From the NCBI GenBank assembly GCA_015486505.1, contig WFRP01000027.1:1-12542 (forward strand): 12,542 nucleotides of DNA, read 5' to 3'. Under the pieces are notes generated by a model, which saw only the letters and a program-made list of their open reading frames with translations, did no database searches and was not told the DNA's origin. The DNA comes from Pseudomonadota bacterium. GTDB lineage: Bacteria > Desulfobacterota > Anaeroferrophillalia > Anaeroferrophillales > Tharpellaceae. The position numbers were made by a program, and so were the translations under genes. This document shows, piece after piece, positions 1-7,743 of the stretch (position 1 is the first letter of the stretch; each line of letters opens with the position of its first letter).

Positions 1-1
1 A

Positions 2-73
2 AGTCCTCTTATCAGAACATTTTCTGATTATTAAATCTTGTTTTTTGGTGCAGAAAATAACCTGTAAGGTACT
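2..73 (+). repeat. Palindrome module A1 (72 bp, standard form)
   Basis: Standard 72-bp palindrome. The outer arms run AGTCC-T-CTTA-T-CAG on the left and CTG-TAAG-GTACT on the right, and ATTTTCTG/CAGAAAAT forms the inner stem. Two unpaired T residues sit in the left arm and an AAC/AAC internal loop separates outer from inner stem. The loop is AT-rich. Confidence 0.92.
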
Positions 74-148
74 AATGCGGGAACTATCTCCGCAACCTAA
101 TCGGGCCTTTTTGGCCCGCACCCAGGGGCAATCCGATGGTCGCAAATA

Positions 149-207
149 AGTCCTCTTATCAGAACATTTTCTTGTTTTTTCAAACCGAAAATAACCTGTA
201 AGGTACT
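149..207 (+). repeat. Palindrome module A2 (59 bp, short-loop form)
   Basis: Short variant of the palindrome. The outer arms and AAC/AAC loop match the family. The inner stem is reduced to ATTTTC/GAAAAT and the centre is replaced by a short T-rich loop. Its right end (GGTACTAAT) runs into the ATG of the DUF116 gene. Confidence 0.9.
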
Positions 208-211
208 AATG
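199..211 (+). promoter_or_regulatory. Repeat-derived ribosome binding site and start codon of the DUF116 gene
   Basis: The palindrome terminus reads TAAGGTACTAATG. TAAGG can act as a Shine-Dalgarno sequence about six bases before ATG 209-211. The same TAAGGTACTAATG string is present in other copies that are not followed by a long gene, so the element itself carries the signal. That it is used for translation here is inferred from its position; no other start signal is visible for this gene. Confidence 0.6.
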
Positions 212-994
212 AACATTTCCGCTCAGGACAAAACTCCTCACGTTTCGCGCAAGCGCATCTTTATCGGCCTGTTAGGGCTGATTTTTGCCCTGATTATGGT
301 GTTCATTCTGGTCGGCGGCTGGGTTGCGACCATCGGCCTTAATCATCTGCACCCCGGCCTGACCCTGATCGCGCAGATAATTGCCGGAATCACTTTTATT
401 TTTTTAAGCGGTATAATCTCCGTCCTGATCCTCTCGATAATATTTGAAAAAGAGCTTCCCTTCACCCATAAAATCCGCGGCCTCGGCATTAAACTTTTCC
501 TGCCGCTGATGGAAATTCTGGGGCCCCGCTTAGGCATCTCCAAGGAGCGGGTGCGCAACTCCTTTATTGAAACCAATAACCGGCTTTTAATCTCCGGCCA
601 CCGCCACAAAATCCCGCCGGAACGGATACTGCTGCTCTTACCCCACTGCCTGCAGATGGCGGACTGCCAACGCCGGATCACCACCAGCATTGCAAACTGT
701 AAACGCTGCGGCAAATGCAACATTGACAACTTGATCACCCTGGCCGAAAATTACAATATCCACATCGCCGTAGCCACCGGCGGCACCCTGGCGCGGAAAA
801 TCGTCCGCGATCACCGGCCCAGAATGATTATCGCGGTCGCCTGTGAACGGGATCTCACCAGCGGCATCCACGACACCTTTCCTATCCCGGTCTACGGCAT
901 CCTCAACCAGCGCCCGGAAGGTCCCTGCTGGAACACCCTGGTCGATACTATCGAAGTTAAAAAAGCTCTGCAGACATTCCTGCGAACAAAATAG
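209..994 (+). CDS. DUF116-family membrane protein with a Cys cluster
   Basis: This 261-aa protein matches the DUF116 family as I know it: a short cytoplasmic N-terminus, two membrane segments (about residues 17-42 and 50-79) and a soluble Cys-rich domain. Visible Cys residues are 147, 153, 164, 167, 170, 212 and 240. The CxxCxxC at 164-170 suggests a metal or Fe-S site. The biochemical function is unknown. The start at 209 is chosen because TAAGG lies at good spacing before it and because the hydrophobic segment follows soon after. Both signals belong to the end of repeat A2, so the native upstream region may have been replaced by the repeat. The stop lies 5 bp before the likely mfd start, implying co-transcription with mfd. 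The family call is fairly sure; no function can be given. Confidence 0.85.
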   Translation: MNISAQDKTPHVSRKRIFIGLLGLIFALIMVFILVGGWVATIGLNHLHPGLTLIAQIIAGITFIFLSGIISVLILSIIFEKELPFTHKIRGLGIKLFLPLMEILGPRLGISKERVRNSFIETNNRLLISGHRHKIPPERILLLLPHCLQMADCQRRITTSIANCKRCGKCNIDNLITLAENYNIHIAVATGGTLARKIVRDHRPRMIIAVACERDLTSGIHDTFPIPVYGILNQRPEGPCWNTLVDTIEVKKALQTFLRTK

Positions 995-999
995 CTTCC

Positions 1000-3900
1000 T
1001 TGTCAAAAAATCTTACCCTTATGCCGACGCCCCCTTTTTCTGCTGAAATAGATGCCATTTTGAATACTCTGGATCACGCCGGAGTAATCCAGGCCGACAA
1101 CCTCCAGGGCTCAGCCGCGGCCCTGCTGCTTGCCGGCCTCGGAGAGCGCCGGCAGGGAGCCTACATCGTTATCTGTAATGATTTCCAGCAAAGTCAGGAT
1201 CTCTGCCGGGACGTGGCCGCCTACCACAAAATTTTACACCCGAACCCGCGGGATTCAGCCCTTGAGCTCCTGACGCTGCCGCCGCTGCCGCGGCTTGCTT
1301 ATCGCCAGACCCTGCGCAGCGGCCGCATTGAACGGGAAAGAATTGCCGCCCTGGCCCGCATCAAAAAACTTGAGAACTTTCTCTGCTTCACCACAATCAC
1401 CGCCTACGGCGACCGTCTGCCCGATCCTGAACATTTTTTTGCGCGCTTTTTCCGGCTTGAGTGGGGGCAAACCATCGATCGGGAAAAACTTTTCCTTAGT
1501 CTTGATAAAGCCGGTTATGTCCGGGTTCCGGTAGTTGATGAGCCCGGAGATTACAGTGTTCGCGGCGGCGTAATCGATATTTTTTCACCGCTCCACCCCG
1601 AGCCGCGCCGCCTTGATTTCTTTGGTGATGAAATTGAATCGATCCGGGCTTTCGCGCCTTTAACCCAGCTCAGCCGCAAGGAGGAACTGGAATATATTGA
1701 AATCGGCCCGGCCCGGGAAGTGCTGCCGCCCGCGGATCTCAACCCGGCCAGAAAACGGATTCGCGAACGCTTTGTCAAACTTAATGATTCCGAAATTGTT
1801 CTGGCGGCCGCTTTAGCCGAGCTGGAACAGAGCCCGAACCGGCCCGGTTTTGAAAGCCTGCTCCCGGCCTTCAGTGATAAACAACACTCGCTGGCGGATT
1901 TTTTCCCGGCCCGGACCGCCGCGATTTTCATTGATACTTTCGCCTTAAAAGAACAGCTTGAAGATATCAGCCGGCAACTTGAAGAGGGTTACGAGCGCTG
2001 CCTGAGCGAAAAAAAACTGGCTTTCCCGCCGGAAGCTTACCTGCTCCCGCCGGAAAAAGCTCTGCGCGGGCCCACCGGCCGCGGCGCCCTTTTTATAAAC
2101 CCGACCGCATTCCATAGCAAAACCGAACCCGGGCCCGGACAGGCCGAGCCTTTGTCCCTGTCCTTCTCCACCCGCGACAATCTTTTCATTCGCGACCGCA
2201 TCAAACAGGCGGCGGCAAGCGACAGTGAAGGGCCGCTGCAGATTGCGACCAACCTGCTCAAGGAACAGCTTAATCAGGGCTACCGGATTTTTCTGGCCGG
2301 GCGTAATCAGACCACCTGCGAGCGGCTGAAAAACCTGCTCAGCGACTACGATCTGGCCCTGCGCTGGAATAGAGATTGCGCAGATATCCCCGCTGACGCA
2401 ATCGCCCTGTCCGCCAACCGTTTAAGCCGGGGCGTCCTGCTCCCGGGCGAAAAAAAACTTTTTTTAAGCGATAGCGAACTTTTCGGCACCAGACCCAAAA
2501 CCCGGGATCTTGCCGAAAACCGCCGCAAAAGTCAGGAAAGTTTCTTTGATGATTTTGCCGAAATCAAACTTAACGATCTGATCACCCACATTGAACACGG
2601 CATCGGCCGCTATAAAGGCTTAAAAACGATTACGATTGAGGGCATCGTCAACGAATATCTGATCCTGGAATATCAATCCGGGGATCTGCTCTATGTTCCG
2701 GTCGACTCTTTTGATCAACTCCATAAATATCACGGCAGCGGGGACCAGGCGACGGCCTTAAGCCGTCTCGGCGGCCCGCAGTGGGCGGCGGCGAAAGAGA
2801 AAACCCGCAAAGCGATTGATGATCTTCTGATTGAACTTTTAGACCTTTACGCTGAACGTGAGGTCATTAAAAGCCGGGCCTGCAGCGAGCCGGATCACTT
2901 TTTCCGCGAATTTGAGGCCGCCTTTGCCTACGAGGAAACCCCGGATCAAGTCCGGGTCATCAATGAAGTCATCAACGACTTAAATTCGGCCAAACCGATG
3001 GATCGTTTAGTCAGCGGTGATGTCGGCTTCGGTAAAACCGAGGTCGCGATGCGCGCGGTTTTCCTGACGGTTTTATCGGGCCGGCAGGCGGCCGTGATGG
3101 TGCCGACCACGGTTTTGGCGCAGCAGCATTTTCAGACATTCACCGAACGATTTGCCGGCTACCCGGTCAAGATCGCCGTTTTAAGCCGTTTCCGAACCAC
3201 AACCCAGATCAAGGAAACCGCCGCCGGCCTCAGCAGCGGCGAAATTGATGTGGTTATCGGCACCCACCGTCTGCTGCAGAAGGATATTTCATTTAAGAAT
3301 CTGGGCCTTTTGGTCCTGGACGAGGAGCATAAATTCGGCGTCCGCCACAAGGAAAAACTCAAAAATTTCAAACGCGGGCTTGATGTTCTCTCAATGAGCG
3401 CCACCCCGATTCCCCGCACCCTGCAGTTTTCGCTTTCGGGTATGCGCTCTTTAAGCGCGATCACAACCGCCCCCCGGGACCGGCTCGCGATCAGAACCTT
3501 CGTCGCCGCCTATGACGACCAGATCATTAAAGAGGCGATTACGAAGGAAATCGACCGCGGCGGCCAGATATTTTTTGTTCACAACAGTGTCGCGACCATC
3601 ACCGCCCGGGCCGCCCGGCTCCAGGCCCTGCTCCCGGAGCTTAAAATCCGCATCGGCCACGGGCAGATGCGTGAGACTGAACTCGAAGAGGTTATGCTCG
3701 GTTTTGCCGAGCATAAATACGACCTTTTACTCTGTACAACCATCATCGAATCCGGCCTTGATATCCCCAACGCCAACACTATGATCGTTGAAAACGCGCA
3801 GAATTTCGGCCTCGCCCAGCTCTATCAGATGCGCGGCCGGATCGGCCGTTCACAACGCAAGGCCTACGCCTACCTGCTGGTCCCCGACCTGGAGAGTTTA

Positions 3901-4551
3901 TCCCCTGATGCCAAGAAACGGCTGAACGCCCTGGCCGAGGCCAATACTCTGGGGGCCGGTTTCCGCATCGCTATGCAGGATCTGGAAATTCGCGGGGCCG
4001 GCAATATTCTGGGAAAAAAACAATCCGGCCGGATTTCAGCCGTCGGCTATGAACTTTATCAGGAGATGCTTAACGAGGCCATCAACAAGGCCCGGGGCAG
4101 CGACCTGAAAACCAGGGTGCCAGAACCGGAAGTCAAAGTCCGGCTCTCAGCCCATATCCCGCCGGGTTATCTGCCCGATCTGACCTTAAGGCTGCAGTTC
4201 TACAAAAAAATTGCGGCGGCCGCAGACGATCTGGAACTGGCCCGGCTTGAAGACGAACTCAGTGACCGCTGCGGCCTGCCGCCGCAGGAAGTCCTGAACC
4301 TGCTTCAGCTGAGAAGTCTGAAGCTGCTGCTTAAACGCTACCACGTCCGCGCCCTCGAAATGAGCCGTAAAACCATCAGTCTCAATTTAGATCCCGAGCA
4401 CCCACCGCTAACCGAAACCGTAATGATGCTGCTGCAGCAGGAGCCCCATACCTATAAACTGACGAAAGAGCACTGGCTCAATGTCAGCGTCAGCCTGGGA
4501 CCTGACGAACTCTATGCCTGGTGCGAAAAGCTGTTGCAAAAAATCTACTGA
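1000..4551 (+). CDS. mfd: Transcription-repair coupling factor Mfd
   Basis: Mfd is an ATP-dependent DNA translocase that releases RNA polymerase stalled at lesions and recruits UvrA for nucleotide excision repair. At 1183 aa it is full length (E. coli Mfd is about 1150). Domains in order: an N-terminal UvrB-like region with RGGVIDIFSP near residue 188; an RNA polymerase-interacting CarD-like domain at about 520-620, starting LNDLITHIEHGIGRYKG; the helicase core with Walker A GDVGFGKT (673-680), DEEH (774-777), SATPIPRTL (800-808) and motif VI QMRGRIGR (943-950); and a C-terminal TRCF domain from about 1040. The start is uncertain: TTG 1000 lies 5 bp after the DUF116 stop and ATG 1021 is the next in-frame choice. 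Neither has a clear Shine-Dalgarno, which fits translational coupling. Identity is very sure. Confidence 0.98.
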   Translation: MSKNLTLMPTPPFSAEIDAILNTLDHAGVIQADNLQGSAAALLLAGLGERRQGAYIVICNDFQQSQDLCRDVAAYHKILHPNPRDSALELLTLPPLPRLAYRQTLRSGRIERERIAALARIKKLENFLCFTTITAYGDRLPDPEHFFARFFRLEWGQTIDREKLFLSLDKAGYVRVPVVDEPGDYSVRGGVIDIFSPLHPEPRRLDFFGDEIESIRAFAPLTQLSRKEELEYIEIGPAREVLPPADLNPARKRIRERFVKLNDSEIVLAAALAELEQSPNRPGFESLLPAFSDKQHSLADFFPARTAAIFIDTFALKEQLEDISRQLEEGYERCLSEKKLAFPPEAYLLPPEKALRGPTGRGALFINPTAFHSKTEPGPGQAEPLSLSFSTRDNLFIRDRIKQAAASDSEGPLQIATNLLKEQLNQGYRIFLAGRNQTTCERLKNLLSDYDLALRWNRDCADIPADAIALSANRLSRGVLLPGEKKLFLSDSELFGTRPKTRDLAENRRKSQESFFDDFAEIKLNDLITHIEHGIGRYKGLKTITIEGIVNEYLILEYQSGDLLYVPVDSFDQLHKYHGSGDQATALSRLGGPQWAAAKEKTRKAIDDLLIELLDLYAEREVIKSRACSEPDHFFREFEAAFAYEETPDQVRVINEVINDLNSAKPMDRLVSGDVGFGKTEVAMRAVFLTVLSGRQAAVMVPTTVLAQQHFQTFTERFAGYPVKIAVLSRFRTTTQIKETAAGLSSGEIDVVIGTHRLLQKDISFKNLGLLVLDEEHKFGVRHKEKLKNFKRGLDVLSMSATPIPRTLQFSLSGMRSLSAITTAPRDRLAIRTFVAAYDDQIIKEAITKEIDRGGQIFFVHNSVATITARAARLQALLPELKIRIGHGQMRETELEEVMLGFAEHKYDLLLCTTIIESGLDIPNANTMIVENAQNFGLAQLYQMRGRIGRSQRKAYAYLLVPDLESLSPDAKKRLNALAEANTLGAGFRIAMQDLEIRGAGNILGKKQSGRISAVGYELYQEMLNEAINKARGSDLKTRVPEPEVKVRLSAHIPPGYLPDLTLRLQFYKKIAAAADDLELARLEDELSDRCGLPPQEVLNLLQLRSLKLLLKRYHVRALEMSRKTISLNLDPEHPPLTETVMMLLQQEPHTYKLTKEHWLNVSVSLGPDELYAWCEKLLQKIY

Positions 4552-4603
4552 ACTGATAGGGGGAGCGGCAATTTTATAAAACCCTAAATCAAGGAAGCAA
4601 AAA

Positions 4604-5452
4604 ATGAAGAACTTTTTCACAAAATTGGCCCTCGCGAGCTCTCTTATCTCTTTAATCTGTATCTACGCGGCGCTGCCGGCGGCCGCCGCTGATCCGGTAG
4701 TCGCCGAGATCGGCAACGAAAAAATCACCTTGAGTCAGTTCAAGGAAGAGATCAAAAAACTGCCGCCCAACTTGAAACAGATGGCCGCCGACCCGAGAAT
4801 GCAGAAAGAGTTTCTCGACCAGTTGGCAACCTCTCACCTGATCTACCAGATAGGGGTTAAACAGGGGGTTGACAAAGACCCCGCGGTTAAAAGCCAGATC
4901 GAAGACGCCAAGCGCAAAATTGTCCTCTCAACCCTGATCCAGCGCGAAATTGAAAGCCGTATCAAAGCGCCCACCGACAAGGAGATTGAGCAGTATTACC
5001 AGACCCACGCGGCTGAATTCAAACAGGCGAAACAGGTTCGCGCCCGGCACATTCTCGTAAAAGATGAAGCCTCCGCCAAAAAAATCGAGAAAAAACTGAA
5101 AGCGGGCGCCGACTTTGCGGCCCTGGCGAAAGAGTATTCAACCTGCCCGAGTTCGGCCAAAGGCGGGGATTTGGGTTTCTTCACCAAGGACCGGATGGTC
5201 AAGGAATTTGCCGATGTCGCTTTCAAACTCAAAAAAGGTGAGATCAGCGCCCCGGTAAAAACCAAATTCGGCTATCACATCATCCAGGTTACCGACACTA
5301 AAAAGGCCGGCAACAAGCCGCTGGCTGAAGTCAAGAGCAGTATCGCCAACAAACTGACTCAGGAACAGAAAAGCAAGGTTTTTCAGGAATATATCGACAG
5401 CCTGAAGAAAAAAACCAAGGTTGTTCTTCATCCTGAAGCCCTTGAAAAATAG
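4604..5452 (+). CDS. Secreted parvulin-type peptidyl-prolyl cis-trans isomerase (PpiC/SurA-N)
   Basis: This 282-aa periplasmic foldase would catalyse cis-trans isomerisation of prolyl bonds in exported proteins. A Sec signal peptide is visible, with a basic start, a hydrophobic core at about residues 7-24 and probable cleavage in the Ala-rich stretch near 28-29. A SurA-N-like helical region covers about 32-125. The parvulin domain is at about 144-232 and looks intact: RARHILVK, Cys181, GGDLGFF (187-193) and FGYHII with His225. The C-terminal helix is Lys-rich. The start has a strong Shine-Dalgarno AAGGAAG at 4591-4597. It follows mfd after 52 bp and its stop overlaps the GTG start of the next gene by one base, so the two are probably translated together. 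PrsA-like function in an outer-membrane organism is the alternative wording. Confidence 0.93.
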   Translation: MKNFFTKLALASSLISLICIYAALPAAAADPVVAEIGNEKITLSQFKEEIKKLPPNLKQMAADPRMQKEFLDQLATSHLIYQIGVKQGVDKDPAVKSQIEDAKRKIVLSTLIQREIESRIKAPTDKEIEQYYQTHAAEFKQAKQVRARHILVKDEASAKKIEKKLKAGADFAALAKEYSTCPSSAKGGDLGFFTKDRMVKEFADVAFKLKKGEISAPVKTKFGYHIIQVTDTKKAGNKPLAEVKSSIANKLTQEQKSKVFQEYIDSLKKKTKVVLHPEALEK

Positions 5453-6324
5453 TGGTGGGGCACTCAGACTTTACGACAACCCGGCTTGGGCGCGGCATTA
5501 CCGCGCTCTGTCTGATTGCCGCGGTAATGCTGTCCGGCTGTTCACCGGCACAAAAGGTTGTCGCGACCATCGATGGTGAGAATATCACAATCGCGCAGCT
5601 TCGCGCCCGTATCAACTCCTATGACGACAGCAATCTGCCGGTAAATCCGGCTGCGCCGGGGCCGAAGACCGAACTTGCCACCGCCGAAGCCGCTCTCAAC
5701 CAGCTTATCAATGAACGACTGCTGCTCATCGAGGCCCGGCGCTGCGGGTTTTTGCCGGACCAGCAAACAACTCCCGCGCAACGGGAAGAAGCCCGGCGCC
5801 GGATTTTGAGCGAACTCGGCAAAAATGTCGCTTTCCCCTCATACCGGGAAGCCCGGAATTATTACGAGAAAAACCGGAGCGAGTTTGCCACCGGGCCGCG
5901 TTACCAGATTGACCATCTGCTGATAAGCTCGGAAGATCAGGCCTGGAAGTTGAAAGCCAAACTCGATAAAGGTAAATTGAGTGTGGCTGAAGCCTGCCGC
6001 CTGCACACCGGCATTCAACCTGCGGACAAACTTCACGACCACTTGATTACCGGGGCGGAAATGCCCGACGAAATTGCCAAAATACTGCCCCGGTTAAAAC
6101 CCCACCGGATCAGCCGGCCGATTGCAACGCCCTACGGTTATCATCTGATCCGGATCAATAAAAAGCTGCCGGCGGGAATTATCCCTTTTGCCGAGGTTGA
6201 AAACCAGATTAAAGATAAACTTTTTGCGGCAAGATTACAGAAAAACTATCAACACTGGCTGCGGCAGAGCCGCGAGCAGCACAGCATCAAGGTTTACCAT
6301 CAGCACCTAGCCGCGTTTTTTTAG
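5452..6324 (+). CDS. Lipoprotein with SurA-N and a degenerate parvulin-like domain
   Basis: This 290-aa exported lipoprotein has a hydrophobic leader and lipobox LSGC, with lipidated Cys30. A SurA-N-like region spans about 36-145 and a parvulin-like domain about 152-236. The ends of the fold are recognisable (YQIDHLLIS, and YGYHLIRI with His231). The central GG-LG-F loop and the Cys/Asp position that active parvulins use are missing, replaced by a KLHDHLITG stretch. It is probably a chaperone or binding protein rather than an active isomerase. The start is GTG 5452 or GTG 5455, overlapping the upstream stop in TAGTG; no good Shine-Dalgarno is seen. The TAG stop at 6322-6324 lies inside the first bases of repeat B1, so the original C-terminus may have been altered by the repeat. 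Confidence 0.85.
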   Translation: MVGHSDFTTTRLGRGITALCLIAAVMLSGCSPAQKVVATIDGENITIAQLRARINSYDDSNLPVNPAAPGPKTELATAEAALNQLINERLLLIEARRCGFLPDQQTTPAQREEARRRILSELGKNVAFPSYREARNYYEKNRSEFATGPRYQIDHLLISSEDQAWKLKAKLDKGKLSVAEACRLHTGIQPADKLHDHLITGAEMPDEIAKILPRLKPHRISRPIATPYGYHLIRINKKLPAGIIPFAEVENQIKDKLFAARLQKNYQHWLRQSREQHSIKVYHQHLAAFF

Positions 6325-6394
6325 TACCTTACAGGTTATTTTCTGCACCAGAAAACAAGATTTAATAATCAGAAAATGTTCTGATAAGAGTACT
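6323..6394 (-). repeat. Palindrome module B1 (72 bp, standard form)
   Basis: Standard 72-bp form on the - strand with AGTAC/GTACT outer arms, ATTTTCTG/CAGAAAAT inner stem and an AT-rich loop. Its right-end sequence, seen here as TTAGTACC, supplies the TAG that ends the lipoprotein gene. Confidence 0.93.
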
Positions 6395-6446
6395 TATTTG
6401 CGGGCCGCAGGGCTCCGTTTGGGTTGCGGGAGTCTGTTCCCGCATT

Positions 6447-6528
6447 AGTACCTTACAGGTTATTTTCTTGTTTTTTTCGACAGCTTTTTTCAACTGTAAA
6501 AACAAGAAAATGTTCTGATAAGAGTACT
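6447..6528 (-). repeat. Palindrome module B2 (82 bp, long-stem form)
   Basis: Variant with conserved outer arms but a different centre. The inner stem is extended to a perfect 14-bp pair, ATTTTCTTGTTTTT with AAAAACAAGAAAAT, and a further ACAG/CTGT pairing lies inside the loop. It is the most stable-looking member in the window. Confidence 0.92.
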
Positions 6529-6604
6529 TATTTGCGACCATCGGAAGTGCCCTTGGGTGCGGGCCGCAAAGGCCCGATTGGGTTGCGGGAACTGTTCCCG
6601 CATT

Positions 6605-6676
6605 AGTACCTTACAGGTTATTTTCTGCACCAGAAAACAAGATTTAATAATCAGAAAATGTTCTGATAAGAGTACT
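6605..6676 (-). repeat. Palindrome module B3 (72 bp, standard form)
   Basis: Standard 72-bp form, identical by eye to B1 in its arms and loop. The linker after it (6677-6750) is more diverged than the others. It ends in the TGCGGG/CCCGCA hairpin and T-run described separately. Confidence 0.93.
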
Positions 6677-6730
6677 TATTTGCGACCAGCGGATTGCCCC
6701 TGGGTACGGGCCGGTAACTTTCTTTTGGGT

Positions 6731-6759
6731 TGCGGGATTTGTCCCCGCATAGTTTTTTT
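6731..6759 (+). terminator. Terminator-like hairpin and T-run just upstream of surA
   Basis: The linker hairpin TGCGGG (6731-6736) pairs with CCCGCA (6744-6749) around a 7-base loop and is followed by TAG and seven T residues (6753-6759). This has the form of an intrinsic terminator on the + strand. The T-run starts three bases after the stem and the stem is only 6 bp, so strength is uncertain. It lies only 16 bp before the surA ATG, so it could attenuate read-through into surA rather than act as a clean operon end. Confidence 0.45.
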
Positions 6760-6775
6760 CAGTTAAGAGAAAACC

Positions 6776-7729
6776 ATGAAGAAAATTTTAACTCTGCTGC
6801 TGATTGTCGGTTTGAGTCTTCTCCCGCAGCCCGGCAGCGCCCGGATCACCGACCGGATTGTCGCCACCGTCGGCAACAAGATCATAACCTCCTGGAGCCT
6901 GCAGCAGGCGATCTCGGTTGAACATCAACCCGACGCGTTTAAGGCTCTCCCGCCGGCCGAGCAGAACCGTATCAAAAGAAAGAAACTCAATAAACTTATC
7001 GACGATCTTTTAATCACGGTAAAAGCCGGTTCGATGGGCATAAGTGTCGGGAAAGACAGTGTCGATGCCACGATTGCAAGGGTCTTGAAACAAAACCAGA
7101 TGACTGAAGAGACCCTGAAACAGGCGCTGGCGAAACAGGGTTTAAGTTTTACGGCCTATCGCCACAAAATTGCCAGCGACCTGCTCCGGGCAAAATTTGT
7201 GTCAAAGGTAGTCAAAGCTAATATAATTATTACCAATCAGGAAATTCTTGACTACGCCAAAGCCCACAACCTCTTCAGCTCGGAGGAAAGCGTCACCCTG
7301 GCCCAGATCTTTATCCCCAATAATTCCGCCAATGCCGTCAATGGGGCCAAGAATAAAATCTGGAAAGAGATCCGCAAAAAGCTGGATAATGAAGAAAATT
7401 TCTATGCGGTGGCAAGTGAATTTTCCGAAGGCCCGGCAGCGCCCAAGGGCGGCCGCCTCGGAACCTTCAAAAAAGGAAGTCTGCTCAAGGAGATTGAAGC
7501 GGTAGCTTATAAACTGCCTTTGGGTGAGCCCAGTGATGTCATTAAAACCGCACTCGGTTATCACATGATTATGGTCAGCAACCGCACCGGCGCCAATGAG
7601 GAGAATTCATTGACCCCGAAAACTGAGGCAAAAATCAAGGAAAAGCTCTATAATGAAAAATTAAAGCAGGCCTTAAAAAAATTAAGTCAGGATCTACGCC
7701 GGGAGTACCCCGTCAAAATCATGTTGTAG
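6776..7729 (+). CDS. surA: SurA-like periplasmic chaperone / peptidyl-prolyl isomerase
   Basis: This 317-aa exported protein would escort unfolded outer-membrane proteins through the periplasm. The signal peptide covers about residues 1-22 (probable cleavage after GSA). The SurA N-terminal domain follows at about 24-150, opening with the typical ITDRIVATVGNKIITSW. A single parvulin domain spans about 173-268, with GGRLGTF (225-231) and LGYHMIMV (260-267). E. coli SurA is about 430 aa with two parvulin domains, so this is a one-domain form, which is common in related groups. The C-terminal helix (about 280-317) completes the SurA chaperone module. A weak Shine-Dalgarno AAGAG precedes ATG 6776. 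It is separated from the upstream foldase genes by array B and a terminator-like hairpin, so its expression may be uncoupled from theirs. Confidence 0.88.
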   Translation: MKKILTLLLIVGLSLLPQPGSARITDRIVATVGNKIITSWSLQQAISVEHQPDAFKALPPAEQNRIKRKKLNKLIDDLLITVKAGSMGISVGKDSVDATIARVLKQNQMTEETLKQALAKQGLSFTAYRHKIASDLLRAKFVSKVVKANIIITNQEILDYAKAHNLFSSEESVTLAQIFIPNNSANAVNGAKNKIWKEIRKKLDNEENFYAVASEFSEGPAAPKGGRLGTFKKGSLLKEIEAVAYKLPLGEPSDVIKTALGYHMIMVSNRTGANEENSLTPKTEAKIKEKLYNEKLKQALKKLSQDLRREYPVKIML

Positions 7730-7743
7730 GAAATTACGGGAAA

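Larger units (their letters stand above)
1..208 (+). repeat. Repeat array A (two palindrome modules and one linker)
   Basis: This is the end of an array of composite repeats that abuts the DUF116 gene. It holds palindrome A1 (2-73), a GC-rich linker (74-148) and palindrome A2 (149-207). The linker contains a perfect CGGGCC/GGCCCG hairpin with a TTTTT loop and one copy of the 26-bp module. The same unit recurs inverted at 6323-6750 and in the same orientation at 12125-12542. Both palindromes here carry AGTCC instead of the usual AGTAC at the outer arm, so they are slightly diverged. The array probably continues left of the window. No gene is visible inside it. Confidence 0.93.
6323..6750 (-). 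repeat. Repeat array B (three palindrome-linker units, inverted relative to A and C)
   Basis: The array contains palindromes B1 (6323-6394), B2 (6447-6528) and B3 (6605-6676), with linkers 6395-6446, 6529-6604 and 6677-6750. Read on the - strand it is linker-palindrome three times, the same order as array C. It starts exactly at the stop codon of the lipoprotein gene and ends 26 bp before the surA start. The first linker lacks the 26-bp module, while the second and third have one copy each. It fills the whole gap between the lipoprotein gene and surA; no other gene is seen there. Confidence 0.95.

Noticed and set aside
638..1006. 122-aa - strand frame opposite the DUF116 gene
   Set aside because: Shadow of the DUF116 coding frame; low-complexity composition and no ribosome binding site.
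3159..3784. Open frames on the - strand and in other + frames within mfd
   Set aside because: They lie wholly inside the well-supported mfd gene, have no recognisable domains and arise from GC-rich codon bias.
4552..4603. Promoter or terminator between mfd and the first PPIase gene
   Set aside because: A TATAAA-like string is present, but there is no -35 at proper spacing and no stable hairpin with a T-run.
6424..6766. Two overlapping small open frames on the + strand inside array B, with similar peptides (containing CSDKSTYLRP)
   Set aside because: They are translations of the repeat unit. Unit spacings (123, 124, 147, 149, 158 bp) are not consistently multiples of three, the frame shifts between copies, and the sequence constraint is on hairpin pairing, not codons.
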